From Dehalococcoidia bacterium (GTDB lineage Bacteria > Chloroflexota > Dehalococcoidia > Dehalococcoidales > RBG-16-60-22), in the NCBI GenBank assembly GCA_030615655.1, contig JAUWYU010000054.1:1-8692 (forward strand): a stretch of DNA of 8,692 nucleotides, read 5' to 3'. Made by a program: the position numbers and the translations under genes. The notes beneath the pieces are model-generated. The model had not been told where the DNA came from. It did not search any database and saw nothing but the letters and a program-made list of their open reading frames with translations. Each line of letters begins with the position of its first letter. Within the stretch, counting starts at the first letter, position 1. Below are positions 1 to 6,488 of this stretch, piece by piece.

Positions 1-748
1 GTATGACGAGGAGACCTCTTATAAAAAGGCTATTGAAGCGGGAGCCATCGCCCTGTTCGACGAGAAGTACGGCGATGTCGTCCGTGTCATGAAAATCGGC
101 GAACCGGCAGTGAGCGCCGAGCTCTGCGGCGGCACCCATGTTGCCCACACCGGAGAAATCGGTTATTTCCACATTGTCAGCGAGGGCAGCATCGGCGCGG
201 GTTTACGCCGAATCGAAGCGGTGACGGGTCGGGAGGCCGAGGCTATTGTAGATATGAAGATATCTTTCCTCGAGGATATTGCGAAATCGGTAGATGCTAC
301 ACCAGATGACGTTAGTAACAAAGTTGCCGGCCTACTAGCCGAACTGGATAAGGAGCGTAAACGTGCCCTGTCTCTGGAGAGGGAGCTGTCCAGGAAGGAA
401 GTTGAATCACTGCTGGGTCGGGTGGAGGTGGTCAACGGGGTGAACCTGGTGGCGGCGAGGGCGGCATCTTCCAGCCAGCAGGTTATGCGGGAAATGGCTG
501 ACCTGATTCGTGATAAGCTGGGGAGTGTGGTGGTGGTGCTGGGCGCGGTCAGCGGAGGCAGGCCTGTTTTTATCGCGGCGGTGACCCCGGACCTGGTGAA
601 GAGGGGCTATAACGCCGGTGAAATAGTGAAAAAGGTCTCCAAGGTGGCTGGCGGCGGGGGCGGCGGCAGGGCGAGCTTTGCCCAGGCGGGCGGCAAGGAC
701 AAGGATAAGCTGGATGAAGCCCTGCGTCTGGTAAAGAGCCTGCTGTAG
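1..748 (+). CDS. alaS: Alanyl-tRNA synthetase, C-terminal part (5' end outside window)
   Basis: Cytoplasmic enzyme that charges tRNA-Ala with alanine and removes mischarged Ser or Gly. The reading frame is open from base 2, giving 248 residues before the TAG at 746-748; family members are near 870 residues, so the catalytic part lies upstream of the window. Seen here: the end of the editing domain with the zinc-binding CGGTH (125-139), followed by TGEIGYF and the RRIEAVTG segment. A charged helical linker follows, then the C-Ala domain with a run of six glycines (about 650-667) and an AQAGGKDKDK segment typical of the AlaRS C-terminus. The first ATG in the window (89) is internal, because family-typical sequence (ALFDEKYGDVVRV) precedes it. 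ruvX follows after 13 bases on the same strand, so cotranscription is likely. Confidence 0.97.
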   Translation, partial: YDEETSYKKAIEAGAIALFDEKYGDVVRVMKIGEPAVSAELCGGTHVAHTGEIGYFHIVSEGSIGAGLRRIEAVTGREAEAIVDMKISFLEDIAKSVDATPDDVSNKVAGLLAELDKERKRALSLERELSRKEVESLLGRVEVVNGVNLVAARAASSSQQVMREMADLIRDKLGSVVVVLGAVSGGRPVFIAAVTPDLVKRGYNAGEIVKKVSKVAGGGGGGRASFAQAGGKDKDKLDEALRLVKSLL

Positions 749-751
749 TCT

Positions 752-757
752 GGAGGT
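752..757 (+). promoter_or_regulatory. Shine-Dalgarno sequence that locates the ruvX start
   Basis: GGAGGT lies 4 bases before the ATA at 762 and 7 bases before the ACG at 765. It is far too distant to serve the GTG at 807. It therefore supports translation beginning at 762-767 on a non-canonical codon. Confidence 0.6.
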
Positions 758-761
758 AACC

Positions 762-1169
762 ATAACGCGCAATCTGGGACTTGATATCGGGGATAGCCGT
801 ATCGGGGTGGCGCTCAGTGACCCGCTGGGCATACTGGCCAGCCCGCTGACTATTATCTCGCGGACAGACGAAGAGGCAGATATACGGGATGTTACCGATA
901 TCGTCCGCCGGCATGAGGTCGGCCGGATTATCGTCGGTTTACCTCTTTCCATGGACGGCAGTCAGGGTGAGCAGGCGGAGAAGGTAAAAGCCTTTGTGAC
1001 GGTACTGTGCCGTCATACCGATGTCCCCGTGGAATACAGGGATGAGCGTTTATCCACGATAGAAGCGAAACGCATGGTGCGGGGGGTAAGGAAAACCAAC
1101 GGGAGAACCAGGTACGACGCGGCGGCGGCGGCGCTCATCCTGCAGAGCTATCTGGACGAAGCGCTCTAG
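762..1169 (+). CDS. ruvX: RuvX/YqgF family RNase H-fold nuclease (putative Holliday junction resolvase)
   Basis: Small RNase H-fold protein of the YqgF/RuvX family, assigned to Holliday junction resolution and, in some bacteria, 16S rRNA 5'-end maturation. From the proposed start it is 135 residues, the usual size. Visible motifs: N-terminal GLDIGDSRIGVALSD with catalytic Asp at residue 8, IIVGLPLSMDG (57-67), DERLST (94-99), and a C-terminal RYDAAAAALILQSYLD with the last acidic residue, Asp119. The frame is closed by TAA at 732-734, and no ATG, GTG or TTG occurs between there and GTG 807. Starting at 807 would delete the catalytic Asp. A Shine-Dalgarno GGAGGT at 752-757 points to ATA 762 (a one-base change from ATG) or ACG 765. 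CTG 750 is another formal option but has no ribosome site. Function is confident; the exact start is not. Confidence 0.9.
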   Translation: MTRNLGLDIGDSRIGVALSDPLGILASPLTIISRTDEEADIRDVTDIVRRHEVGRIIVGLPLSMDGSQGEQAEKVKAFVTVLCRHTDVPVEYRDERLSTIEAKRMVRGVRKTNGRTRYDAAAAALILQSYLDEAL

Positions 1170-1260
1170 ATAAAGAACCGGCAGAATCAGCAGGGCTGCC
1201 AGATTAAGTGAAGCTGTCCTGTCTGGTCGTCCGGCACATCGCTTTTCGGGGTTAACTTGA

Positions 1261-1290
1261 TTGACAAGCATTCAATCCCGCCTGTATCAT
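1261..1290 (+). promoter_or_regulatory. Probable sigma-70 type promoter of dnaJ
   Basis: A perfect -35 box TTGACA (1261-1266) and a -10 box TATCAT (1285-1290, five of six consensus bases) are separated by 18 bases. The predicted transcription start is near 1297, giving dnaJ a leader of roughly 35 bases. No CIRCE-type inverted repeat (HrcA site) is visible, so heat-shock control by HrcA is not supported here. Confidence 0.65.
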
Positions 1291-1332
1291 AGAATTGGAT
1301 ACCTGTGTTCTGGAGGCTTGAAGGTAAATAAT

Positions 1333-2415
1333 ATGGCCGTGAAACGTGATTATTACGATGTGCTCGGGGTATCCCGTGACGCCTCGAGCGAGGATATAAA
1401 GAAGGCTTTTCGTAATCTGGCTTTCCAGTATCACCCCGACCGCAACCGCGATGATGGGGCGGAGGAAAAGTTCAAGGAAGTGAACGAAGCTTACGAAGTG
1501 CTCTCGGACGCTGATAAACGTGCCGCCTATGACCGCTTCGGGCACAGCGGCGCCGAGAGCCTGTTCGGGAGGGGTTTTGAGGGGTTTGATTTCGGAGGTT
1601 TTGGCGACATCTTTGAAGCCTTTTTCGGCGGTACCGGCACGGCTACCCGCCAGGCACCAAGGCGCGGTAATGACCTCCGTTACAGAATAACAATCTCCTT
1701 TGAAGAGGCGGCTCTGGGCTGCGAAAAGGAAATTGAGATATCGCGTATTGAGATATGCTCCACCTGCCAGGGAACTCGTTCCAGACCGGGTAGTCAGCCC
1801 AACCGGTGCCCCAACTGCGATGGTACCGGTCAGGTACGCCGGGTACAGAGGAGCCTCTTTGGTCAGTTTATCAACACGGCTGTTTGCGGGCAGTGTCGTG
1901 GTGAGGGCAGGCTGATTACCGAGCCCTGTCGTGACTGTAAAGGCAACGGTGTTCAGAAGCATAAGCGGCGTATCTCCGTCACGGTGCCAGCCGGGGTGGA
2001 TGATGGTAACGGAATCAGGCTCAGTGGCGAGGGGGATGCCGGCTCTCGCGGTGGCTCACCGGGTAATCTTTACGTGGTGCTATCGGTAGCCAGGCACGAA
2101 TTCTTCGCCCGGGAGGATGATGATGTTCTCTTTGAACTGCCGGTCAACTTTGCTCAGGCGGCCCTGGGCACGGAAGTGGAATTGCCTACCCTTTACGGTA
2201 AGAGCAAGATTAAAATCCCGTCCGGCAGCCAGACCGGTAAAGTCTTTCGGTTGAAGGATAAGGGTATTCCCCACCTGCACGGAAACGGGCGCGGTGACCA
2301 GATGGTCAGATTGCTTGTGGTGACACCTGAATCACTGAGTAAGGAGCAGCGCAAGCTGTTTGAGGAGCTGGCGAGGAGCCTGGGACCTGTGAGAAGAACC
2401 AGCGCTGATTCCTGA
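1333..2415 (+). CDS. dnaJ: Chaperone protein DnaJ (Hsp40)
   Basis: Co-chaperone that stimulates DnaK ATPase and delivers unfolded clients; cytoplasmic. 360 residues, full length for type I DnaJ. Order of parts: J domain (about 5-70) with HPD at 34-36; a rather short Gly/Phe region (about 69-100, containing GFEGFDFGGFGDIF); a zinc-binding region with four CxxC pairs at Cys 142/145, 159/162, 185/188 and 199/202; then two C-terminal substrate-binding beta domains (about 212-350). The first zinc motif reads CSTCQGTR, with Arg where Gly is usual. Start ATG 1333 is chosen because it gives the canonical RDYYDVLGV N-terminus and has AAGGT at 1321-1325, 7 bases upstream. The frame extends back to a TTG at 1261, but that TTG is part of the -35 box. 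No grpE or dnaK adjoins it. The 3' end faces gpsA. Confidence 0.97.
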   Translation: MAVKRDYYDVLGVSRDASSEDIKKAFRNLAFQYHPDRNRDDGAEEKFKEVNEAYEVLSDADKRAAYDRFGHSGAESLFGRGFEGFDFGGFGDIFEAFFGGTGTATRQAPRRGNDLRYRITISFEEAALGCEKEIEISRIEICSTCQGTRSRPGSQPNRCPNCDGTGQVRRVQRSLFGQFINTAVCGQCRGEGRLITEPCRDCKGNGVQKHKRRISVTVPAGVDDGNGIRLSGEGDAGSRGGSPGNLYVVLSVARHEFFAREDDDVLFELPVNFAQAALGTEVELPTLYGKSKIKIPSGSQTGKVFRLKDKGIPHLHGNGRGDQMVRLLVVTPESLSKEQRKLFEELARSLGPVRRTSADS

Positions 2416-2427
2416 GGTCAGGATTTT
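2410..2427 (+). terminator. Short hairpin over the convergent dnaJ and gpsA stops (weak terminator candidate)
   Basis: TCCTG (2410-2414) can pair with CAGGA (2419-2423) around the loop AGGT, and the plus strand then has TTTT (2424-2427). The hairpin covers both stop codons (dnaJ TGA 2413-2415, gpsA TGA 2420-2418). The stem is only five base pairs and the T run is short, so it is a weak terminator for dnaJ at best. On the minus strand no T run follows it. Confidence 0.25.
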
Positions 2428-3476
2428 GAGGAACGCCGACCCCGCCTGAAGAGGGAGAACAATCGCCAGCGACGCCCGGATAATTCATGCTTGACATTAC
2501 CACCCATCAGCTCGGTGGCTGCCTGGCGAGGGTCAGCACCTTCATAGAGCACCTGATGAATTTTTTCCGCAATCGGCATTTCCAGTCCGAGCTGCTGAGC
2601 CAGGTTCTGGGCAACCAGGGTAGTGTTTATTCCCTCGGCTACCTCGGTCATGGCTTCGGTTATCTCAGCCAGCGGGCGTCCTTTAGCCAGTTCGGTACCT
2701 ACATAGTGGTTGCGACTTAACGGGCTCGTACAGGTGGCGATAACATCACCCAGTCCAGCCAATCCGGAGAAGGTGAGGGGGTTTGCCCCCAACGTCATGC
2801 CGAGGGCAGTTATCTCGGTCAGGCCTCGTGTCATAAAAGCGGCTTTAGCGTTGTCCCCGTAACCAAGTCCGTCGGCGATACCGGCCCCGAGGGCAAGGAT
2901 ATTCTTTAATGCTCCCGCCAGCTCCACCCCTATGATATCGGCATTGGTGAAGACGCAGAAGTTTGGGGTTGTCAGCAGTTGTTGAGCCTTTCTGGCGGTG
3001 GAGATATCTTCGGAGGCTATTACGGCGGCGGCAGGCAGATTGCGCATAACCTCGCGGGCGAGCTGGGGTCCGGAAAGCGCGCAGATATTGGAGCAAAAAC
3101 GGGGATTAATCTCCTCGGCGATTACTTCCGACATGCGTTTATTGCTGCCAATCTCCAGTCCCTTGGCGGCGCTTATCACCAGGGTTGATTTGGTCAGGTG
3201 GCTGGCGACCCGTGAGATATTCTGTCTCATGGTTGCCGAGGGTACCGCTAAAATAACGGCGCTGACATCGTCTATGGCTTCATCCATATGGCTGGTAATT
3301 GTTATCTGCGGTGGTAGCGTAATGTCGGGGAAGCGCACCGGGTCGCCTTTTTTCCTGAGTTTGCTGGCCTCTCGTTCCGTCCGTGCCCACAGCCTGACAT
3401 CCAGTCCCTTATTGGCCAGCAATATTCCCAGCGTTATTCCCCAGCTGGTGGTACCGATGATAGTGACTTTCTGCAT
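2418..3476 (-). CDS. gpsA: Glycerol-3-phosphate dehydrogenase [NAD(P)+]
   Basis: Reduces dihydroxyacetone phosphate to sn-glycerol-3-phosphate for membrane lipid synthesis. 352 residues; bacterial GpsA is usually 330-345. The N-terminal Rossmann domain carries GTTSWG (8-13) where most members have GxGSWG. Other family marks: AAKGLE with Lys105, SGP (135-137), ALKN with catalytic-type Lys191, GLGDVIATCTS (241-251) and SRN (254-256). The last 18 residues are strongly basic and partly aromatic (RRWRLFSLFRRG within 335-346), an unusual tail. The ATG is fixed by an in-frame stop two codons upstream; only a weak purine stretch precedes it. The gene lies 68 bases after plsY on the same strand, and PlsY uses the product of GpsA, which supports a shared operon with der. 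Confidence 0.95.
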   Translation of the reverse strand: MQKVTIIGTTSWGITLGILLANKGLDVRLWARTEREASKLRKKGDPVRFPDITLPPQITITSHMDEAIDDVSAVILAVPSATMRQNISRVASHLTKSTLVISAAKGLEIGSNKRMSEVIAEEINPRFCSNICALSGPQLAREVMRNLPAAAVIASEDISTARKAQQLLTTPNFCVFTNADIIGVELAGALKNILALGAGIADGLGYGDNAKAAFMTRGLTEITALGMTLGANPLTFSGLAGLGDVIATCTSPLSRNHYVGTELAKGRPLAEITEAMTEVAEGINTTLVAQNLAQQLGLEMPIAEKIHQVLYEGADPRQAATELMGGNVKHELSGRRWRLFSLFRRGRRSSKS

Positions 3477-3544
3477 ATTTTACGCTGTACTTTCTTTAGA
3501 CGCTGGTGGACAGCCCTTATTCATGCTTATCCACTGAGGGAGGG

Positions 3545-4216
3545 TTATCTTATTTTTGAATTGTCGCCCAGCTTGCGTTCTGTGCCGGATACCAACCGGA
3601 TGATATTGTCACGGTGCATGAAAAAGATAAATATGGCACCTATCATGGTGTAGATAGTATAAGTCAGGTATTCAACCGGGTATGATTTCAGGATGAACAG
3701 GAATATCAGCATAATGAAGGCCGATACGGCCCCGGAAATCGAGCCGAGTGACATGTATTTGGATATGATTCCCACGATAATCATGATGCCGCCACCCAAC
3801 ACCGCCGCCGGCCAGTACATACCCAGCAGACCGCCGATGAAGGTGTTCACGCCCCGTCCTCCCTTGAATTTCAGGAATACCGACCAGGTGTGGCCGGCAA
3901 TCGCCGCCAGAGCCGCCAGGGCCTGGGAATTGTACAGTACCCATGAAGAGTCGGCGGTAAGGCTGGCTACATAGTCAGTGCTGAATATCAATTTAGCTAA
4001 TACTACAGCTATTATCCCCTTGCCTATATCGAGAATGAGCGACAGCGCCGCCGCCTTCTTGCCGGCAGCTCGCAGAACATTGGTCATTCCTATCTTGCCG
4101 CTGCCTATCTGCCTGATATCTTTTTTGGCGAATATTCGCGCTATTATTACGCCGAATGGTATCGAGCCTACGAGGTAACCGATTAGAACCACGGTGATAT
4201 ACATGACGTATATCAT
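3545..4216 (-). CDS. plsY: Acyl-phosphate:glycerol-3-phosphate acyltransferase PlsY
   Basis: Integral membrane enzyme that transfers an acyl group from acyl-phosphate to glycerol-3-phosphate, forming lysophosphatidate. 223 residues, slightly longer than the usual 190-215. Several hydrophobic spans are visible (about 3-28, 55-78, 97-115, 134-152, 158-177 and 187-200). The three family motifs are present: GSIPFG (17-22) with GSGKIGMTNV (38-47); GH (108-109) followed by FKGGRGVNT (117-125); and HRDNIIRLVSGTE (201-213). Compared with the common forms, SGNIG reads SGKIG and GGKGVAT reads GGRGVNT. ATG 4216 overlaps the der stop as ATGA, and AGAGGTGA in the end of der supplies a ribosome site. A second in-frame ATG lies four codons later. 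Confidence 0.94.
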   Translation of the reverse strand: MIYVMYITVVLIGYLVGSIPFGVIIARIFAKKDIRQIGSGKIGMTNVLRAAGKKAAALSLILDIGKGIIAVVLAKLIFSTDYVASLTADSSWVLYNSQALAALAAIAGHTWSVFLKFKGGRGVNTFIGGLLGMYWPAAVLGGGIMIIVGIISKYMSLGSISGAVSAFIMLIFLFILKSYPVEYLTYTIYTMIGAIFIFFMHRDNIIRLVSGTERKLGDNSKIR

Positions 4217-5526
4217 TCTTCACCTCTGGTCTTGAAAATAAGGCGGAGCGGTGTGCCGTCGAAGCCGAATGCCCGGCGCAGTTTATTTTCCAGGTAGCGT
4301 CGGTACGAGAAGTGGACTAACCGGGCGTCGTTGGTGAAGAAGACGAAGGTTGGCGGGTTGACTTCCGCCTGGGTAACGTAAAAGACCTTCAACTGCTTGC
4401 TCTGACTCCGGGGTCGGTTGTGAGCGGCAATTGCCTGCTGTATAATGTTATTTATCGTGGCGGTGGATAACCGTTTAAGCCTCTCCTGATATACTTGGCT
4501 GACCTGAGGCATAATCTTATCTACTCCCTGTCCTGTTTTGGCCGAGGTGTACAGTACCGGTGCGTGAGCGACAAACTTGAACTGGCTTTTGATGTATTTA
4601 TTCCACTCGGCTTTGTCTTTGTTTTCAACCAAGTCCCACTTATTAACTATCAGCACGATGCCCCTGGCGGCCTGTTGAATATAGCCAGCAATATGCGTGT
4701 CCTGAGTGGTTGCCATCTCGGCAGCATCGAGAACAAGCAGGGCGATATCAGCCCGGTCGATAGCCCGCAGGGTTCGGATGACGCTGTACCGTTCTACTCC
4801 GGCTTTCACCCGTCCCCGCCGTCTGATACCGGCCGTATCAATAAGTAGCACACTTTGCCCGTTAAAGTCAAACAGCGTGTCCACGGCATCGCGAGTGGTT
4901 CCCGGGGCATCATCGACAATAGCCCGCTTGTCGCCCAAGAGGACATTTAACAGCATTGACTTGCCGACATTGGGCCGGCCGACAATGGCCACCTTGATGG
5001 CTTCCGGCTCAGCCCCGGCCGGTGCCTGGGGCGGCAGCAGTTCCTTAACCTTATCCAGTAACTCGGCAATGCCGCGGCCATGATGGGCGGCAACCGGCAG
5101 CGGTTCTCCCAGCCCTAATTCGTAGAATTCTACGGCTTCGTTTTCAAGTCTGGTATTGTCTGCTTTGTTCGCCACGAGCAGTATGGGCTTGTTGACCCGG
5201 CGTAGCATGTCAGCAATATCCAGGTCTGACGGCGTAACACCTTCGGTGACATCTACCAGGGACACAATAGCATCAGCCTCGCTGATGGCTGCCTCTATCT
5301 GTGCCTTGACGCCCCGGGCGATGGTGGAACTCGGCTCCAACTCCAGGCCGCCGGTGTCAACCAGAGTAAACTCGACACCCTGCCAGGTGACATTGGCGAA
5401 GACGCGGTCGCGGGTGGTCCCCGGTATATCCTCGACAATAGCCAGGGGCTTTCCGGCGATTCTATTGAGGAGAGTGGACTTACCGGCGTTCTGCCTGCCA
5501 ACAATGGCGACAATAGGCTTGGTCAA
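4213..5526 (-). CDS. der: Ribosome-biogenesis GTPase Der (EngA)
   Basis: Tandem-domain GTPase needed for 50S subunit maturation; cytoplasmic. 437 residues, normal for the family. First G domain: P-loop GRQNAGKS (10-17; the common form is GRPNVGKS), PGTTRD (35-40), DTGG (57-60), NKAD (120-123). Second G domain: GRPNVGKS (183-190), PGTTRD, DTAG (230-233), NKWD (295-298), SAK (328-330). A KH-like C-terminal domain follows (about 355-437). The start is TTG at 5526, the only common start codon after an in-frame TAA at 5535-5533; an ATT immediately upstream is the only alternative. AAGGAG lies 10 bases before it. der is the first gene of the der-plsY-gpsA run. Confidence 0.96.
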   Translation of the reverse strand: MTKPIVAIVGRQNAGKSTLLNRIAGKPLAIVEDIPGTTRDRVFANVTWQGVEFTLVDTGGLELEPSSTIARGVKAQIEAAISEADAIVSLVDVTEGVTPSDLDIADMLRRVNKPILLVANKADNTRLENEAVEFYELGLGEPLPVAAHHGRGIAELLDKVKELLPPQAPAGAEPEAIKVAIVGRPNVGKSMLLNVLLGDKRAIVDDAPGTTRDAVDTLFDFNGQSVLLIDTAGIRRRGRVKAGVERYSVIRTLRAIDRADIALLVLDAAEMATTQDTHIAGYIQQAARGIVLIVNKWDLVENKDKAEWNKYIKSQFKFVAHAPVLYTSAKTGQGVDKIMPQVSQVYQERLKRLSTATINNIIQQAIAAHNRPRSQSKQLKVFYVTQAEVNPPTFVFFTNDARLVHFSYRRYLENKLRRAFGFDGTPLRLIFKTRGEE

Positions 5527-5536
5527 AATGCCTTAT

Positions 5537-5542
5537 CTCCTT
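5537..5542 (-). promoter_or_regulatory. Shine-Dalgarno sequence for der
   Basis: AAGGAG on the minus strand, 10 bases before the TTG at 5526 and 7 bases before an in-frame ATT at 5529. An in-frame stop two codons upstream of the TTG leaves no room for an ATG or GTG start. The site therefore supports a TTG (less likely ATT) start for der. Confidence 0.7.
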
Positions 5543-5552
5543 CGGGGTGTCC

Positions 5553-5573
5553 AGGAGAGACGAAGACCCTCTT
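5553..5573. repeat. Hairpin repeat, copy 1 (imperfect), in the der leader
   Basis: On the minus strand this reads AAGAGGGTCTTCGTCTCTCC, then T: an imperfect inverted repeat with TTCG at its centre. The plus-strand sequence continues CTTTTTCTAT, which closely parallels CTCTTATCTAT after copy 2 at 5662-5683. The two copies are direct repeats 109 bases apart. It lies upstream of der, inside its likely 5' leader. Confidence 0.45.
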
Positions 5574-5623
5574 TTTCTATGTTATCTTTTCCCACCCTGC
5601 CGCCCCCATATCATCTGTGGCTT

Positions 5624-5657
5624 GTCCTGTAATTCTCCCCTCATCCCCCAACAGGAC
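5624..5657. repeat. Inverted repeat GTCCTGT / ACAGGAC
   Basis: Seven-base arms at 5624-5630 and 5651-5657 enclose a C-rich 20-base loop containing CTCCCCTCATCCCCC. It lies between the two hairpin repeats and may be part of the same element. There is no sign of an encoded protein in 5527-5685. Confidence 0.3.
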
Positions 5658-5661
5658 GGTG

Positions 5662-5683
5662 AAGAGGGGTGTAAGCCCCTCTT
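5662..5683 (-). terminator. Perfect 8-bp hairpin after the dehydrogenase gene (repeat copy 2, possible terminator)
   Basis: AAGAGGGG and CCCCTCTT pair perfectly around a six-base loop. The hairpin begins two bases after the TAG of the dehydrogenase gene (5688-5686), a typical place for a transcript end. No T run follows on either strand, so intrinsic termination is not certain; it may instead protect the 3' end of the argF-group transcript. Its sequence resembles copy 1 at 5553-5573, which suggests both come from one dispersed repeat. Confidence 0.45.
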
Positions 5684-5685
5684 AT

Positions 5686-6444
5686 CTATATTCCAGACCC
5701 GCCATCTACAATCAGGTTTATCCCGGTAGTCATTGAAGCTTCATCAGAGGCCAGATATAGAGCCGCATGGGCTATTTCTTCAGGCTTAATCAGACGTTTC
5801 TCTAGGGGAAAACGACTTACCATAGCGTTTAACCATTCTGCACTAACGCTGTCTGCCTTAATTCTGTCAACTATCCCTGTATCTGTCAGCGACGGGCTTA
5901 CGCAATTAACCCGAATATTGTCTGGAGCCAGCTCTACAGCTAATACCTTAGTTAGTGCAATAACAGCGCCCTTGGCACTTATGTAACAGCACATCCCCGG
6001 TGTGGGATTATTTACAGAGTTGGATGCGGTATTGATAATAACGCCGCCCCCGGTCTTTCTCATCTCCGGCGCCGCATATTTCGCCGAGAAAAAGATACTC
6101 TTGACGTCTACAGCATAAACTCTGTCCCAGACTTCTTCCTCCAGAACCTCGCAAATATCTCCTTCAAATGCGCCGGCATTATTGAAAAATATGTCAATTT
6201 TACCAAATTTGTCCCCGGTTACCTTTACCAGATTTGCTATTTCAGAAGCTTTGGAGACATCAGTATGGACAAAAATGGCATCGCCATCATCTGCCTTGAT
6301 GGCAGCTACTGTCTCTTCTCCACCGGCATCATCAATATCGGCGACCGCTATCCTGGCTCCTTCTCTGGCGAAGACATATGCCGAGGCTCTCCCTATCCCG
6401 GAGCCTGCCCCTGTAATTATGGCTACTTTATTGGCTAACCTCAC
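5686..6444 (-). CDS. Short-chain dehydrogenase/reductase (SDR), classical type
   Basis: NAD(P)-dependent oxidoreductase; the substrate cannot be read from sequence. 252 residues from the chosen start, typical for classical SDRs. Motifs: TGAGSGIG (11-18), Asp at the end of the second beta strand (VADID, 34-38), which favours NAD(H) over NADP(H), NNAG (88-91), and the catalytic set Ser141, Tyr154 and Lys158 (YISAK). The usual N-x-V-x-P-G reads NCVSPS, with Ser for Gly. The frame also has a GTG at 6453, but the GTG at 6444 gives the typical MRLANKVAIITG start and has AGGTGG 5 bases upstream, so it is preferred. It follows the unrecognised membrane gene by 44 bases. Parts, for example 6181-6240, are clearly more A+T-rich than argF. 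FabG-like ketoacyl reductase or a sugar or alcohol dehydrogenase are all possible. Confidence 0.9.
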   Translation of the reverse strand: MRLANKVAIITGAGSGIGRASAYVFAREGARIAVADIDDAGGEETVAAIKADDGDAIFVHTDVSKASEIANLVKVTGDKFGKIDIFFNNAGAFEGDICEVLEEEVWDRVYAVDVKSIFFSAKYAAPEMRKTGGGVIINTASNSVNNPTPGMCCYISAKGAVIALTKVLAVELAPDNIRVNCVSPSLTDTGIVDRIKADSVSAEWLNAMVSRFPLEKRLIKPEEIAHAALYLASDEASMTTGINLIVDGGSGI

Positions 6445-6488
6445 GATTACCACCTGTGCCGTTTTACGGATTGTTTAGGATATCCGGT

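Noticed and set aside
407..952. Long minus-strand frame opposite alaS and ruvX
   Set aside because: It is antisense to two clear genes, is rich in Arg, Pro, Ser and His, and matches no family; it is a coding shadow.
807..1169. RuvX starting at GTG 807
   Set aside because: It would remove the conserved GLDIG segment with the catalytic Asp, and no ribosome site precedes it.
1170..1260. Possible terminator after ruvX (GGCAG ... CTGCC)
   Set aside because: Only a five-base stem with an 11-base loop and no T run, so not convincing.
1261..1332. N-terminal extension of DnaJ to TTG 1261
   Set aside because: The TTG is part of a perfect -35 box, and the J domain starts normally at ATG 1333.
4495..5083. 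Plus-strand open frames opposite der
   Set aside because: They are composition shadows of der, with low-complexity Ser/Arg/Pro sequence and no ribosome sites.
5577..5600. Promoter for der (TAACAT as -10, minus strand)
   Set aside because: No acceptable -35 box at the right distance.
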